From contig RXJR01000026.1 in assembly GCA_003963305.1 (NCBI GenBank), positions 37,576-101,575 of the forward strand: a stretch of DNA of 64,000 nucleotides, read 5' to 3'. The DNA is from Candidatus Melainabacteria bacterium (GTDB lineage: Bacteria; Cyanobacteriota; Vampirovibrionia; Obscuribacterales; Obscuribacteraceae). The position numbers were made by a program, and so were the translations under genes. Shown one piece after another: positions 53,580 to 62,945 of this stretch (its first letter is position 1; every line of letters starts with the position of its first letter). The notes below the pieces were generated by a model. It had not been told where the DNA came from, ran no database searches, and saw only the letters and a program-made list of their open reading frames with translations.

Positions 53580-54496
53580 TTATTTATTGTGCTGCGCCGT
53601 AAGAAGTCTTCGATCATGGAATCAGCTGATGCAGTTACGTAAGTCTCTACCGCTGGTCTGGATAGCTTATATAGCCACTCAAATTGCAGTAAGCAGCGAG
53701 AACGATGATCAAACAACTCGTCTTGTAATCGACGAGATCGCTCCAACAACTCATCATCCGAAAGAACTTGGCAGTCATTCCAGAGCTGGTCGGAGTGGGC
53801 ACGAAGCTCGTTGAGGCGGTTGATGCTTTCATTGTTAGCTCGGTTGTGTTTGACAATCAAGCACAGTGCAGGCAGCAGGGGCCCAACGAGTTTACTCAAC
53901 CAGTCGAACACCGTCATGGCGCCAAGGGTGCCAATAACTGTGACCATTGCCACACTCAGCCCAAAAGCTATCCACAGCGCGGTGCCATAGCGTTCACGCA
54001 ATCCGATGTCATAGCTACAGTTTGTTCTTTGACAGAGAATCCGCGCGGCCGTTAAAGGCAGCTTCTGCAAATTTCCAACGTACCAATCCTGCAAAGGTGG
54101 TGCTTTGACAGGATCGTACCGTCTGCTTGCTTTCGCTATTACCTCAGGCGGCTCGAAAGCTCCGGTGTGTAAGGGATTCGGCGGAAGCTCAAGGACGAAG
54201 CAATCAAATTGTTCTTGAACTCGCGCGGCTTGTTTTTGTTGATTCCCTGTCGTGAACGCTAGTGCCTCGTTGAGTATAGTGACAATCAATCCACTTCCGA
54301 TAACGAACAAATTTGTTCCAGGCACTACGGCGATGATGGCTCCTAGAAGGGCGTTAGCGCTGGCAAGTGCAAGTTGCACGCCGAAGAGAAACTTCTCGTC
54401 GCGGTAAATTTGTCGTTGTGCAGCGAGGAGCTTCAGCGAAGAGTCTTCATTTTGCCGATGGCGAATAACATCGCCAGTTTGTGGAATATTAGCCAT
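53576..54496 (-). CDS. S-4TM-family putative pore-forming CBASS effector
   Basis: 306 residues from ATG 54496, overlapping the CD-NTase stop by 8 bp. Four hydrophobic helices in two pairs (about 36-58, 62-82; about 172-195, 200-222) are separated by a soluble segment with LPPNPLHTGAF and LQDWYVGNLQKLP. This is the layout of SMODS-associated 4TM effectors, thought to breach the membrane when triggered by a cyclic nucleotide. The C-terminal 85 residues are coiled and charged. Confidence 0.8.
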   Translation of the reverse strand: MANIPQTGDVIRHRQNEDSSLKLLAAQRQIYRDEKFLFGVQLALASANALLGAIIAVVPGTNLFVIGSGLIVTILNEALAFTTGNQQKQAARVQEQFDCFVLELPPNPLHTGAFEPPEVIAKASRRYDPVKAPPLQDWYVGNLQKLPLTAARILCQRTNCSYDIGLRERYGTALWIAFGLSVAMVTVIGTLGAMTVFDWLSKLVGPLLPALCLIVKHNRANNESINRLNELRAHSDQLWNDCQVLSDDELLERSRRLQDELFDHRSRCLLQFEWLYKLSRPAVETYVTASADSMIEDFLRRSTINK

Positions 54497-55406
54497 TTGT
54501 CGGAAACTCCTCGCCGAAGATTTGCTTCCAGAGCCGCATTGCTTTGTTGTGATCGGAAAGCGAATAGGACGCATACCAAGCCTCATAAGCTTTGTCCCGA
54601 GCTGTTGCTAAGCGCTTGAGGGCTTCCTGCCGGTTCCAATAATCCAAATAGTTGTCGGCGTAAGCATCTTCGTACCAAAGATTATTTTGAGTTAGCGTGT
54701 GCGCTTCTTTGAAAAACTGGTAGACATTCCACGGATAATCCGAGAAGGAACCTTGCAGAATCGTGAGGGCGAGCACTTCGATGTGATAAGACTGGAGATA
54801 CTCGCTGTGGTGAAGGTTCCACCATTTGATCATTTTGACGATTCGTCTAAATTCAGAACCGAAGGTCTTTACGCGATCCGCAATTGCGTTTGCGTGTTTT
54901 CGCGGACGAGAAGTAATCCAAGTTTCGGTATTCATGTCGGGGACGCTGTAGTGAGAAACCGTTCCATCATCGTTCACTACGCGTGCTACCGGAACAATGT
55001 CAACGTTTGGCCATGATTTATAGTGCAACGTCACAGCTTGCCCGTTTTTACGAACGTTGGTTTTTGATTCCGCCAAGGAGTCTCGGACGGACTGCAACAC
55101 CTCGGACGGCTTCCGATCTTTTATATGCTTGCCATAATGCAATACCACCATCACATCCGCATCGCAATGTGGTTTGCGCAGAGCCGTGAACTTCGGAATC
55201 GATCCTGTCGCGAACGCGTCGAGGATTTCAAAGTCTTTCGCAAGCAGGTCTACAATGTGATCTTTACGCGTATTGCATACGTCGCGTTGATCGCCTGTTA
55301 GCGTGATGGCGTCATAGAATTTCTGGAAGGCGGAATGGACATTCTGTAGGGCGCGCGTCTCGTAGCCATAGCCCAATCGCTGAAAACTGTTTTGATTTGA
55401 GTACAT
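54489..55406 (-). CDS. CD-NTase (SMODS nucleotidyltransferase) of a CBASS-like system
   Basis: 305 residues. Nucleotidyltransferase fold: FATGSIPKFTAL with G68-S69, DADV (D82, D84) and NVDIVPV (D136), the three metal-binding Asp. It would make a cyclic oligonucleotide on phage infection and activate the next gene's product. No Cap2/Cap3 genes are nearby, so the system is the short (type I-like) form. ATG 55406 is the first in frame after a gene-free stretch. Confidence 0.85.
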   Translation of the reverse strand: MYSNQNSFQRLGYGYETRALQNVHSAFQKFYDAITLTGDQRDVCNTRKDHIVDLLAKDFEILDAFATGSIPKFTALRKPHCDADVMVVLHYGKHIKDRKPSEVLQSVRDSLAESKTNVRKNGQAVTLHYKSWPNVDIVPVARVVNDDGTVSHYSVPDMNTETWITSRPRKHANAIADRVKTFGSEFRRIVKMIKWWNLHHSEYLQSYHIEVLALTILQGSFSDYPWNVYQFFKEAHTLTQNNLWYEDAYADNYLDYWNRQEALKRLATARDKAYEAWYASYSLSDHNKAMRLWKQIFGEEFPTNG

Positions 55407-55776
55407 TTTGGTCCCTCACTGGGATGGGCAATCTTGCGTAGGGGAGGGTTGCTCGCAAGAAGACCCGGTGTGCAATACGACAAGTCTATTCAGGCTTTCC
55501 CTAATGGTCAAAGCGCTGAAAGCCCCTGATCATGCCAATTTTGGGCCGGTGATCGTATATCGACATGATGATCGGGATGCGGTTCGCCGGGTGGATTTTT
55601 GTATATCGAAAACGATCTTTTTAAAAATGTTGCAGACATAGTTTGCGGTTCCCTGTAACTGAGAACTGGTAAAAGCCTTCCAACCAGACAAACGTATGGT
55701 ACTCTTTTCATCCGAATATGTCAAATGCTGGAAGCGGGACACAAGCATCAGAGATGCTCGTGCCCCGAGGTTCGCA
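55407..55776. other. Gene-free stretch, promoter region of the CBASS operon
   Basis: No supported gene. It must hold the minus-strand promoter for the CD-NTase operon and the end of the mobilization operon; no clear terminator was found. Confidence 0.45.
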
Positions 55777-56343
55777 CTAGTTGATGATGATGGACCGATC
55801 TACAGCCGCTTGGATCGCCATTGAAAGCGAGGTTATGATCGAGTCGCATGCCGCGTAGTTAGCGCCTTCCACTGTGGGCCTGAAGTCCATCAGGATGGTC
55901 GTGGTTCCGCGTTCTGTTGATTGCACTTGTATATCGACTGCCAGGAAGCGTTGTAACCGCTCTTTTCGTGTGTGAATCTGTCCGCGCGCATCACCTTCGA
56001 ATCTTGTGAATTCATCAGTGAAGCGAAGATTCGCAGTGATTCTACCGGTCTGTGTATCAGCTGTTACCACGTGCCACTTGTCTCCGTAGTTGTAGGAGAT
56101 CTCGGCGAGAATATCGCGGATTTTGGCGAATGCGATTTTTGCTGGAACGCGGTATTCTCGCGGTTGAGGATGAAGAAATTTCGCACGCTCTTCGCATGCG
56201 GCTTTGAAGATCGGAATTGCGGCGAGGGCTCCGAGAATGAGTCCGGGCATTATTCCAGCACCTGCGTCATGCGAAGCTTCGCCGATGAGCGCTCCGGTGA
56301 GAAGGAACACGAATGTTCCGACAATGATTGCTACGAGGGCCAT
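55777..56343 (-). CDS. Membrane-anchored hypothetical protein of the mobilization operon
   Basis: 188 residues: two N-terminal helices (about 2-20 and 30-48), then a soluble beta-rich domain (REYRVPAKIAFAKIRDILAEI, DIQVQSTERGTTTILMDF). Its start overlaps the coupling-protein stop by 13 bp. Possibly an accessory of the transfer machinery; the coupling protein lacks membrane helices, and this protein could supply the anchor (inference). Confidence 0.65.
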   Translation of the reverse strand: MALVAIIVGTFVFLLTGALIGEASHDAGAGIMPGLILGALAAIPIFKAACEERAKFLHPQPREYRVPAKIAFAKIRDILAEISYNYGDKWHVVTADTQTGRITANLRFTDEFTRFEGDARGQIHTRKERLQRFLAVDIQVQSTERGTTTILMDFRPTVEGANYAACDSIITSLSMAIQAAVDRSIIIN

Positions 56344-58280
56344 ACGTCATCTACCTCCGGTGAGTCTTGTTGTTGAAATTGATTGGTGTTGTCTTCGTTT
56401 ACGCGTTCTTGCGCGGTACGTTGATTGAAGTTCCGCTTCTTATCGTTGCGGTTGCGCTCACGGCTTCGGTTCTTTCCTTCGGGCTTGCTTTCTTCCTTCG
56501 GTTGACTGGTATCCGGTCGATCAGTTCGTCCACGCTGTCGAATCGATTCTAATATTTCGTGTGGTGGTCGTTCTGGCGGCGGATACGCCAGCGCATACTG
56601 ATAGGCTGTTGGCGATGTGAGTGCGATTTTGAGCGGCCAGGTGTCGTTGGTGAAAGCGATAACTTCGCCGCTCAGGTTGATTAGTTCATCCGGCGTTGCA
56701 AGCGATCTTCCTTGTATAAATTCCTGTACTCGCCCGGTATCGCTGACGGTTACTTCTTCGATTGTCGTTCTTCCTAACGCTTCGCTTAGTGCGCGGGCTT
56801 CTCGGAAGTTCTTCTGTCGGAAATAGATTTGCGTTGCCGGTTGATCGAATATGATTTGTGCCTCCTTTTGTGAGTACACTCGTTCGAGCTGGAAATAGTT
56901 TTGAAATCCGAGCACGAGACTTAGCTTGGCTTTTCTGACAATTGATAGAACATTCGCAATGTTTGCGATCTTTCCGAAGTTTGTGAATTCATCGAGGAAG
57001 AGAGATGTTGGATATCTCATCGTCGATTTGCTATCGAGTAGATAGTCGAGCAGGAAATTTATCAGGAGCGAGCCGATTAGCTTGCTATCTCTGGAACGGC
57101 TAGGTACGGCGATGTAGAAGGTGAAGAGTTGTTTCTTCAGTGCTTCAAAATCTACGTCCGTTGTTTCGGTTAGTGCGACGAGTTGATCCGTTATCCATGG
57201 ATTCAACTTTGTCATTAGCCCCGATAAGACCCCGAATCGGAAGTTCTCGGAGGTTGACCCCAGCCATCCCTCAAACTCCATTTGTGCGAGCGCTGAAGGG
57301 CTTCTGGCGAGTTCCTGGCGGACCTTGCTCACTCCCGATAACAACAGCCATCTCAGGGCGCCGATGTGGCCTCTTTCTGGATCGGTTGCCGCCGCATGCA
57401 GTATCAGTGAAACGAGGAGTTGCTTCTCTGATCTATCCCATGTCGGATCGATTCGCGCTTCTTCACCGCTGCCATTCATGATGATTAGGTCGGCTAGTTT
57501 TTCAGCTTCCTTCGCTTTCTCCAGTTCTGGAGCCCATCTCACCCGGTCTACAGGGTTGATTCGCGTCGAGGACATATCGGCAGGATTGAATGAGTAGATA
57601 GTGTGACCTGCTTGCTTCCGCCATCCAGAAGTTAGTGTGTATAGCTCGCCCGCTTCATATCCCGGGGTTGCCTCAGTAACGATCATGTTGCTGCCGGTTC
57701 GCTCAATCAGATTCGGTATGAAGAAGCCTCGCGACTTTCCGACTCCTGTTCGACCGCAGACTATGGCGTGCGCATTTGTTACCAGTTCCGGTATCGAAAT
57801 GAAATCACCTTTCTGAGTCTTCCCGACGATTAATCGTGTTGCCTCCGGTTTTGTTGTTATGTATCCGGCGCGGCGCAGTTGTATTTCGTCTCCCCATGCG
57901 GCTCCTCCATGCACCGTCGATTTTGCCTTTGTTGAGGACACATTAGTCGCTCGAATTGCATCAGCCTGAAGAGTTGCAATTACTTGTTTGCATCTCTGCC
58001 GGCAGTCTTCTTCAGTACCACCTCCTTGTCGTTCTGTAATTTCGATTTCGACTCGCGTGCCGACCATTGCGTCAGACCATCTGAGCACAACTCGGTACTC
58101 GTGCCTCCACCAGTCTCGTCCCACTTTTTCATCGAGCCTTTCGACTGCGAGAATTTGATCGAGCTGTTTGCTGGCTCGTGAGACGTTGTAGCCGAGCCTG
58201 TCGAGCACGTTGACTGCCAGGACAGGTAAATCTTTGGGCGCTGCATTAACAACGCCAACATCCTTTGCGGTTGTTTGCAT
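56331..58280 (-). CDS. Type IV coupling protein (VirD4/TraG-like), no TM anchor
   Basis: 649 residues. Walker A GRTGVGKS (about 176-183) and Walker B SLFLDEF (about 425), with FGKI after it; the AAD-like region and QNYFQLE follow as in T4CPs. The N-terminus is soluble, with no helices, which is uncommon for VirD4 types. The basic, Arg/Asn/Gln-rich tail may bind DNA or relaxosome. It docks the relaxase complex to a type IV secretion channel, which is not in this window. Confidence 0.88.
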   Translation of the reverse strand: MQTTAKDVGVVNAAPKDLPVLAVNVLDRLGYNVSRASKQLDQILAVERLDEKVGRDWWRHEYRVVLRWSDAMVGTRVEIEITERQGGGTEEDCRQRCKQVIATLQADAIRATNVSSTKAKSTVHGGAAWGDEIQLRRAGYITTKPEATRLIVGKTQKGDFISIPELVTNAHAIVCGRTGVGKSRGFFIPNLIERTGSNMIVTEATPGYEAGELYTLTSGWRKQAGHTIYSFNPADMSSTRINPVDRVRWAPELEKAKEAEKLADLIIMNGSGEEARIDPTWDRSEKQLLVSLILHAAATDPERGHIGALRWLLLSGVSKVRQELARSPSALAQMEFEGWLGSTSENFRFGVLSGLMTKLNPWITDQLVALTETTDVDFEALKKQLFTFYIAVPSRSRDSKLIGSLLINFLLDYLLDSKSTMRYPTSLFLDEFTNFGKIANIANVLSIVRKAKLSLVLGFQNYFQLERVYSQKEAQIIFDQPATQIYFRQKNFREARALSEALGRTTIEEVTVSDTGRVQEFIQGRSLATPDELINLSGEVIAFTNDTWPLKIALTSPTAYQYALAYPPPERPPHEILESIRQRGRTDRPDTSQPKEESKPEGKNRSRERNRNDKKRNFNQRTAQERVNEDNTNQFQQQDSPEVDDVWPS

Positions 58281-58286
58281 TTGTAA

Positions 58287-59573
58287 TTACTCCATGAAAT
58301 CAAGATCGCGGTCGCGCTTTCTTTTCTCTACTTCGCGCTCCTTATGCGCATCTTTACGAGTGTTCTTGTTGTCTTCTATGGCATCATCAATCTGTTCGAT
58401 GATTGCCTCGTCTGCTGCTTTAGCGTCTGGATTAGCGCGTCCTCGCTGTTTGGCTTCGACGTCGCGTTTAGCATCTTCAAGGTCGTCTCGGTTTTCTTTG
58501 AGGCGATCACGCTGATCTGTAAGCGGTATCCATCGTACGAGTTCTGCGGCGATTGCTGCTTCGGTCAGAAATAGGCTCATGATGGGGTTGCGCATCATTT
58601 CTTGTTGAAGGGGTGAAACATAACGGTTTGCATTTGGCGAGTTTCGCGCTTCTTCACGGGCGGTTGCCGATGCTTTTGCACTGTTCACTTGGCGTTGAAT
58701 TTCGCCTGAGAATCGCGCCCGGTCTTTGCTGTCGATCCAGCTTGCCAGCCGTTTGTAATCCTCCTTCGGTAGCCTCAGCGATTTGTCGGTGTTCTCCATA
58801 AGATGGCGCCGGAGTCCGGTTAGTCGTTCGTATCCATCATTCTTTGAAAACCGTTGACCCAGATACTCGAAGGACTCTTTCTCATCTTGTGCTTGACTCT
58901 TGCTCCATTCACTGTGCGGCTCAAGCTGTTCGCGCACTATTTTTTTGTGCAGCCAGGGAAGTTCTTCGCCGTTTCGGATTCGCTCTTGTCGATCCCGTTC
59001 AAATTGCTGTTGCCTTTCCTTCTTTTGCTCCTTGTGTTTTTGTTGTCGCTCGAATTCCGCCACGCGGCAGTCTGAATATTGAGTTCGCTCCAAGTACCTG
59101 TCACCTAACTCCTTCATCAGGTCGTAGTCTTTCTTGTCGAATTTTACGAATCTGCCGTCCTTGTCTTTCGGCATCACCACTACATGCACGTGGCGATGAT
59201 CAGTGTTGTTGTGCGTGACAGCAAACCATTCCAGGTCCAATCCCTTTTCCGAACCGAGCTGTTGCATCACCTCCCTTGTGAACTCTTTCGGATCGTTGGG
59301 ACTGACTTCCGGTGACAGTGTTAGCTTATGGACGACCACGCCTTTGCCGTCATAGTCTCGAACCTTGTCTCGCATTTCTTTTGCATCCACGGAGTCCTCC
59401 GTGTCGGTGAACATTTCTCGACCGCCTTCCTCCAAGTCCTTTCCGGGGCGGTGCTGGATGTACTTTATGTGTCCGAGCGCGGCGCCGATTGCTAACGTGC
59501 GCGCTACCTTCAATTTGACTCCGCCACGTTGTTTGGCTTTCACCGATATATAGCTGTGGCGAACTATCATCAT
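58287..59573 (-). CDS. Relaxase / mobilization nuclease
   Basis: 428 residues. The HUH-type signature is clear: HKLTLSPEV strand, then VTHNNTDHRHVHVVV with HxDxx-type and HVHV metal-binding His (about 122-133). The Tyr nucleophile should lie in the N-terminal part (HSYISV or KYIQH). The C-terminal 250 residues are highly charged, coiled-coil-like. It nicks oriT and pilots the strand. Overlaps the relaxosome gene stop by 4 bp (ATGA). Confidence 0.85.
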   Translation of the reverse strand: MMIVRHSYISVKAKQRGGVKLKVARTLAIGAALGHIKYIQHRPGKDLEEGGREMFTDTEDSVDAKEMRDKVRDYDGKGVVVHKLTLSPEVSPNDPKEFTREVMQQLGSEKGLDLEWFAVTHNNTDHRHVHVVVMPKDKDGRFVKFDKKDYDLMKELGDRYLERTQYSDCRVAEFERQQKHKEQKKERQQQFERDRQERIRNGEELPWLHKKIVREQLEPHSEWSKSQAQDEKESFEYLGQRFSKNDGYERLTGLRRHLMENTDKSLRLPKEDYKRLASWIDSKDRARFSGEIQRQVNSAKASATAREEARNSPNANRYVSPLQQEMMRNPIMSLFLTEAAIAAELVRWIPLTDQRDRLKENRDDLEDAKRDVEAKQRGRANPDAKAADEAIIEQIDDAIEDNKNTRKDAHKEREVEKRKRDRDLDFME

Positions 59574-59971
59574 TGCCCGACAACCTTGTTCATTCTTTCT
59601 GCAATTGCTTTTTCATCGTCTTCAAGACGCTTTCGCATTTTGCCTTTGACGACGTTTGACGCGGCAACGAATCTCTCCTGCATCTTGTTCTCGACGTGGT
59701 TCTGCCAAGCCAGCTCGTATAGGGTGCCTGTTTGAGCGCCTTGCCGCGCGAGCATTCCGCAGATTCTGTCGGTCATGTTTTTGATGTTCTTGGATAATTC
59801 TGAATCTCGTCTGTCTCCTTTTAGCTTTTCGTAGTTCTCGATGTACCATCTGATCGCTTCCCTTGCGATAGATGATCTTGGTGATCGTTGTTCTCTGCTG
59901 ATTGCTAACAACTTCTCAAAGTCATGTGATGAGATATAGGTCTCGATTTTTGACATTCGCCTTTTGGTCAT
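59570..59971 (-). CDS. Relaxosome accessory protein (MobC/ribbon-helix-helix type)
   Basis: 133 residues from ATG 59971 (GGAGGA upstream). The N-terminus SKIETYISSHDFEKLLAISREQRSPRSSIAREAIRWYIEN is a ribbon-helix-helix DNA-binding domain, followed by a helical tail. It probably binds oriT just upstream and controls the mobilization operon. Confidence 0.75.
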   Translation of the reverse strand: MTKRRMSKIETYISSHDFEKLLAISREQRSPRSSIAREAIRWYIENYEKLKGDRRDSELSKNIKNMTDRICGMLARQGAQTGTLYELAWQNHVENKMQERFVAASNVVKGKMRKRLEDDEKAIAERMNKVVGQ

Positions 59972-59994
59972 AATTTCCTCCATGCGCGCTTAAG

Positions 59995-60200
59995 GCAGGA
60001 CGCGTGATTGATTCGGGTCTGATGCATGGTGATTTGAGAGAAGCGAGCCCCTCGTGCATGGTGCTGAAGCCCCACGGGTGGTGGCATACGAGGAATTAAC
60101 ATACTCTCTTTATCTTGCCTTACCGTATGGTGAGACCAACGGTTCGGGCTCGCTTCGCTCGGTCATGTTTTGCGCGTCGCTGCCTGCTCCGCGCGGATGG
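59995..60200. other. Probable oriT with nested inverted repeats
   Basis: Non-coding region upstream of the relaxosome gene. Outer repeat AAGCGAGCCC (60041-60050) / GGGCTCGCTT (60146-60155), inner CCTCGT (60050-60055) / ACGAGG (60088-60093), and CATACG (60085-60090) / CGTATG (60124-60129). Placement beside the RHH and relaxase genes fits oriT. The exact nick site cannot be set. Confidence 0.6.
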
Positions 60201-60274
60201 TGTCATGATGGTTGATGATCATTGTTACCGTTTCTGCTATTGCGTTTGAGGTGCATCCATCTTTCGCTCGATAT

Positions 60275-60511
60275 TTATCGATTGATGTTGCGTGAATTGA
60301 TTAACATTGTGGAGATGGCTTGGATTGCCGAAACCACGAGGGTGCATGCCGCACGAAATAGCGTTACGATTAGCGTGCACAAAAGCTGAAGTAGTGTGCC
60401 AACAAGTTGTGAGACGATGTCGAAAAGCGGTTTCACTACCATTCCTGGATTGCCGCCAGCTATGCCGACGAGTAACATCAGCATGAAGACAGGTAGAAGA
60501 ATCTGTTCCAT
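60275..60511 (-). CDS. Small hydrophobic membrane protein
   Basis: 78 residues from ATG 60511 (GGAG upstream). Two to three hydrophobic helices (ILLPVFMLMLLVGIAGG, then VGTLLQLLCTLIVTLFRAACTLVVS) without known motifs. It begins right after the excisionase-like stop. A role in the transfer apparatus is possible. Confidence 0.6.
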   Translation of the reverse strand: MEQILLPVFMLMLLVGIAGGNPGMVVKPLFDIVSQLVGTLLQLLCTLIVTLFRAACTLVVSAIQAISTMLINSRNINR

Positions 60512-60512
60512 G

Positions 60513-60773
60513 TTAGTTCTCCGATTTCTTTGCTTTAGGTGTTGAGTCGTGTTCAAAGTCCTGAAGATGTTCGAGGATGAAAGCGTCTAGATCGGCTTTT
60601 CTGTATCGAACTAAGCGGCCGATTTTGACGAAGGGCAGAGATCTACGTCCGGTGCATTTCCAGACCGCGAGTGTTTGTTCCGCAACTCCCAGATAGGCAG
60701 CGGCTTCTCTGCGCGTTAAAAGAATGGAGTTAGCTGCGCCCACTCCATACGGGGTGTGTTCATTGTTTTTCAT
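60513..60773 (-). CDS. Excisionase-like HTH DNA-binding protein (AlpA/HTH_17 type)
   Basis: 86 residues. The winged-HTH signature is clear: LLTRREAAAYLGVAEQTLAVWKCTG, then LPFVKIGRLVRYRKADLDAFI. These small proteins act as recombination directionality factors or regulators on integrative elements. With the tyrosine integrase, it supports excision of this element. Confidence 0.82.
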   Translation of the reverse strand: MKNNEHTPYGVGAANSILLTRREAAAYLGVAEQTLAVWKCTGRRSLPFVKIGRLVRYRKADLDAFILEHLQDFEHDSTPKAKKSEN

Positions 60774-61038
60774 TGGTCTGATCCTTTAAGTGTTTGCACG
60801 AGTACGGCGCACAGCGGATAAGTCGTGTACGCGCGTCGTGTGTAAGAAGAGAAAACTGATTGCAAAAACGCTCAAACCAATAAAATGATTTGAGCGCGAA
60901 ATCGATATTTCATGTTGATGGTCCGACTAAGTCGCTGCAGCGCCATCAATTTCAGTGCACAATTCCATTGTAGCGTGCGGTTTCGATTTTCTGTCAATGG
61001 GGAGTTTTGCCGGGACCCGACCTGGGGAAAAGGATAGT

Positions 61039-62172
61039 TCAAACTGCGTCGGACGTTCCAGCACCACAGCAGAACTTCAACTTGGCTCCGCTAACACACG
61101 GACATTCCGAGTATCCATCGAGGGTCTGGAGAAGCCTCTTGTCGCGACCGTTTTTCGCAACCTTAATGGTTCGTACATGGTGTCGGATTAGAATTTGGCA
61201 CATCCGTTGGACTTTAGCTAATTGTTCATTGAGCTCTTTGTCGCAAAGCTGCTCAAAATACGTGACGCAGTCCGCGACCACTAACAGCAACTCAGAGAAA
61301 ACCGCTCCAAGATCGCGAAACAAGCCAATTGGGCTCTCCATGGCCATCTTCTTGTGGATCCATTTGACGCCATTGGCGTCCGTACGGTGAGTAGCTTCTG
61401 TTGTGAACGCGAACACAATGCCCACATTCGGATGGGCAAACTCAGAAAGCACTTCGTAAGCCCCACGCGCACCAGGGACCTTTTTATCGAGCTTATCGAT
61501 GGGGGTCATTATGCGCATTTTGCTGGCGTCTCTATCCAAACGATTTGCCTCAGGACGATACTTTATGTCATTCTTCCGAATCAGTTCCTTTGGATTTTCG
61601 GCGAGCGCTTGCCAATCGACCATTGTTGCAAAAACGCGCTTGGCCAGCTGATCGGTGAGTTGCTCTTCGACTTTGACGGATTCTTCGAAATTCGTAGGCG
61701 TCGGATAGCTGTTGATTTCGAGTAGTGCCTGGTTGAAGTGTGCCACAATTTCAATAATGTTCCTGCAGCAGATTAAGGCAACGAAGAAATTTCCTTCGTC
61801 AATGCAATCCACGATAACGTGGAGTAATTGCCTGAGCGCCATTTGCCTTGTGGCGAGCAACTGCTTCAAAAGCCTTACCGGATCTCCTTTCGCATAAACA
61901 AAGGCTACACACCAGTCATTCAACAGGTCTGGTGGAATAGAGATGTCCTTGCGAAAAGTGCCCCCTTTGATGTCAATGAGATTGTGTGCGATTGCTGCAT
62001 CCGTCGGCGCGTTCAGTTGCTGCTGCATTACGTGAGCGTGCGAATGCCCGTCGCTGGTCGGCTTATCCAGGCGTGAACCAGCTTCCCTTAAGGAATCGAG
62101 TGCATTTAGAAAGCCTTGCGCACTTTCTACAGTTGATAGGGCGGTTACAGGAGTCCTCGACTTATCTGGCAT
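61039..62172 (-). CDS. Helical protein ending in a SEC-C zinc motif
   Basis: 377 residues; N-terminal 340 are helical, with a middle part (LICCRNIIEIVAHFNQALLEI, EVLSEFAHPNVGIVFAF) that resembles HEPN-like or AbiV-like helical nucleic-acid-associated folds in general character only. The C-terminus has ECPCVSGAKLKFCCG, the SEC-C Zn-binding motif. Mobile-element cargo, function unknown. Confidence 0.6.
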   Translation of the reverse strand: MPDKSRTPVTALSTVESAQGFLNALDSLREAGSRLDKPTSDGHSHAHVMQQQLNAPTDAAIAHNLIDIKGGTFRKDISIPPDLLNDWCVAFVYAKGDPVRLLKQLLATRQMALRQLLHVIVDCIDEGNFFVALICCRNIIEIVAHFNQALLEINSYPTPTNFEESVKVEEQLTDQLAKRVFATMVDWQALAENPKELIRKNDIKYRPEANRLDRDASKMRIMTPIDKLDKKVPGARGAYEVLSEFAHPNVGIVFAFTTEATHRTDANGVKWIHKKMAMESPIGLFRDLGAVFSELLLVVADCVTYFEQLCDKELNEQLAKVQRMCQILIRHHVRTIKVAKNGRDKRLLQTLDGYSECPCVSGAKLKFCCGAGTSDAV

Positions 62173-62468
62173 TTGATGTCCTCGGCGGAATCCACTCTAG
62201 ATTCTAAAGGGCTCCCGTACCGGGCACCGGTTTATGAGAATGCACTAACGAATCGCAAGCTGACGAACTGGTTTTGCAGAAGTTCCCGGGGTTTTTCCTG
62301 TAGTTCAGATGCCTTCGAGTTGAGAAACTGTTATTGGTGGAACGAGGGGCATACCACTCGCCAAAAAGAAACGCCCCAGAAGTCGAGCACGCTTTCCAGT
62401 CGTTAGCGGCGCTTTGAGATGCGCCGACGGCTATTGAAAAGAGATGCAAGTCTCTGGAGGATCGAAAA

Positions 62469-62798
62469 TTGGAAATTAAACTGACCTTGGTCACCAAGCG
62501 AAACCCTAAAGAAGTAAAAGGGTTTGATTCTACGGTCGGCGCCATTATTGACGCCGATAACAATCTCGTTTGTATCGTCCCCGTAACCCGAATGGATTGG
62601 GTTTACGATTGCCTATCGGCAAAGACGAAGACAGATCATCTATTTACCGTACTGTCAAGAATGACAGACGACGAGGTTAGGCTGTGCACCGGGTGCAAGC
62701 GCAATGCCGCCGAACCTAGAGAACAGCCAGTCAAAAGCGAATCCAAAGTGGTCCGCTTTCCACCAGTGAGACGTAAGACACCGCCCCTGGTGTCATAA
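62469..62798 (+). CDS. Hypothetical protein, 109 aa
   Basis: TTG start at 62469 with TGGAGG at ideal spacing. A beta-strand N-terminus (KLTLVTKRNPKEVKGFD, GAIIDADNNLVCIVPV) and a basic Pro-rich tail. A lone Cys pair CTGC. No family recognised. Confidence 0.5.
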   Translation: MEIKLTLVTKRNPKEVKGFDSTVGAIIDADNNLVCIVPVTRMDWVYDCLSAKTKTDHLFTVLSRMTDDEVRLCTGCKRNAAEPREQPVKSESKVVRFPPVRRKTPPLVS

Positions 62799-62896
62799 GT
62801 CAGCAGCGCTAACAAGCGCTGTATCCGTCTCGCTCAACTAATCTTATTCCGTGCCGACTTCTGAGCGTTCCCACCAAGTTTTCTATAAAGTGTATA

Positions 62897-62926
62897 AGCA
62901 GCCCACCAGTTAGTTGGTGGGCTGCT
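62897..62926. terminator. Bidirectional hairpin terminator
   Basis: A perfect 12-bp stem AGCAGCCCACCA / TGGTGGGCTGCT with a 6-base loop. It lies between the convergent gene at 62469-62798 and radC. Confidence 0.85.
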
Positions 62927-62945
62927 TTGTGTTTCAGCTAATTGT

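Noticed and set aside
57140..57481. Plus-strand frame opposite the coupling protein
   Set aside because: Antisense shadow without start signals or conserved features.
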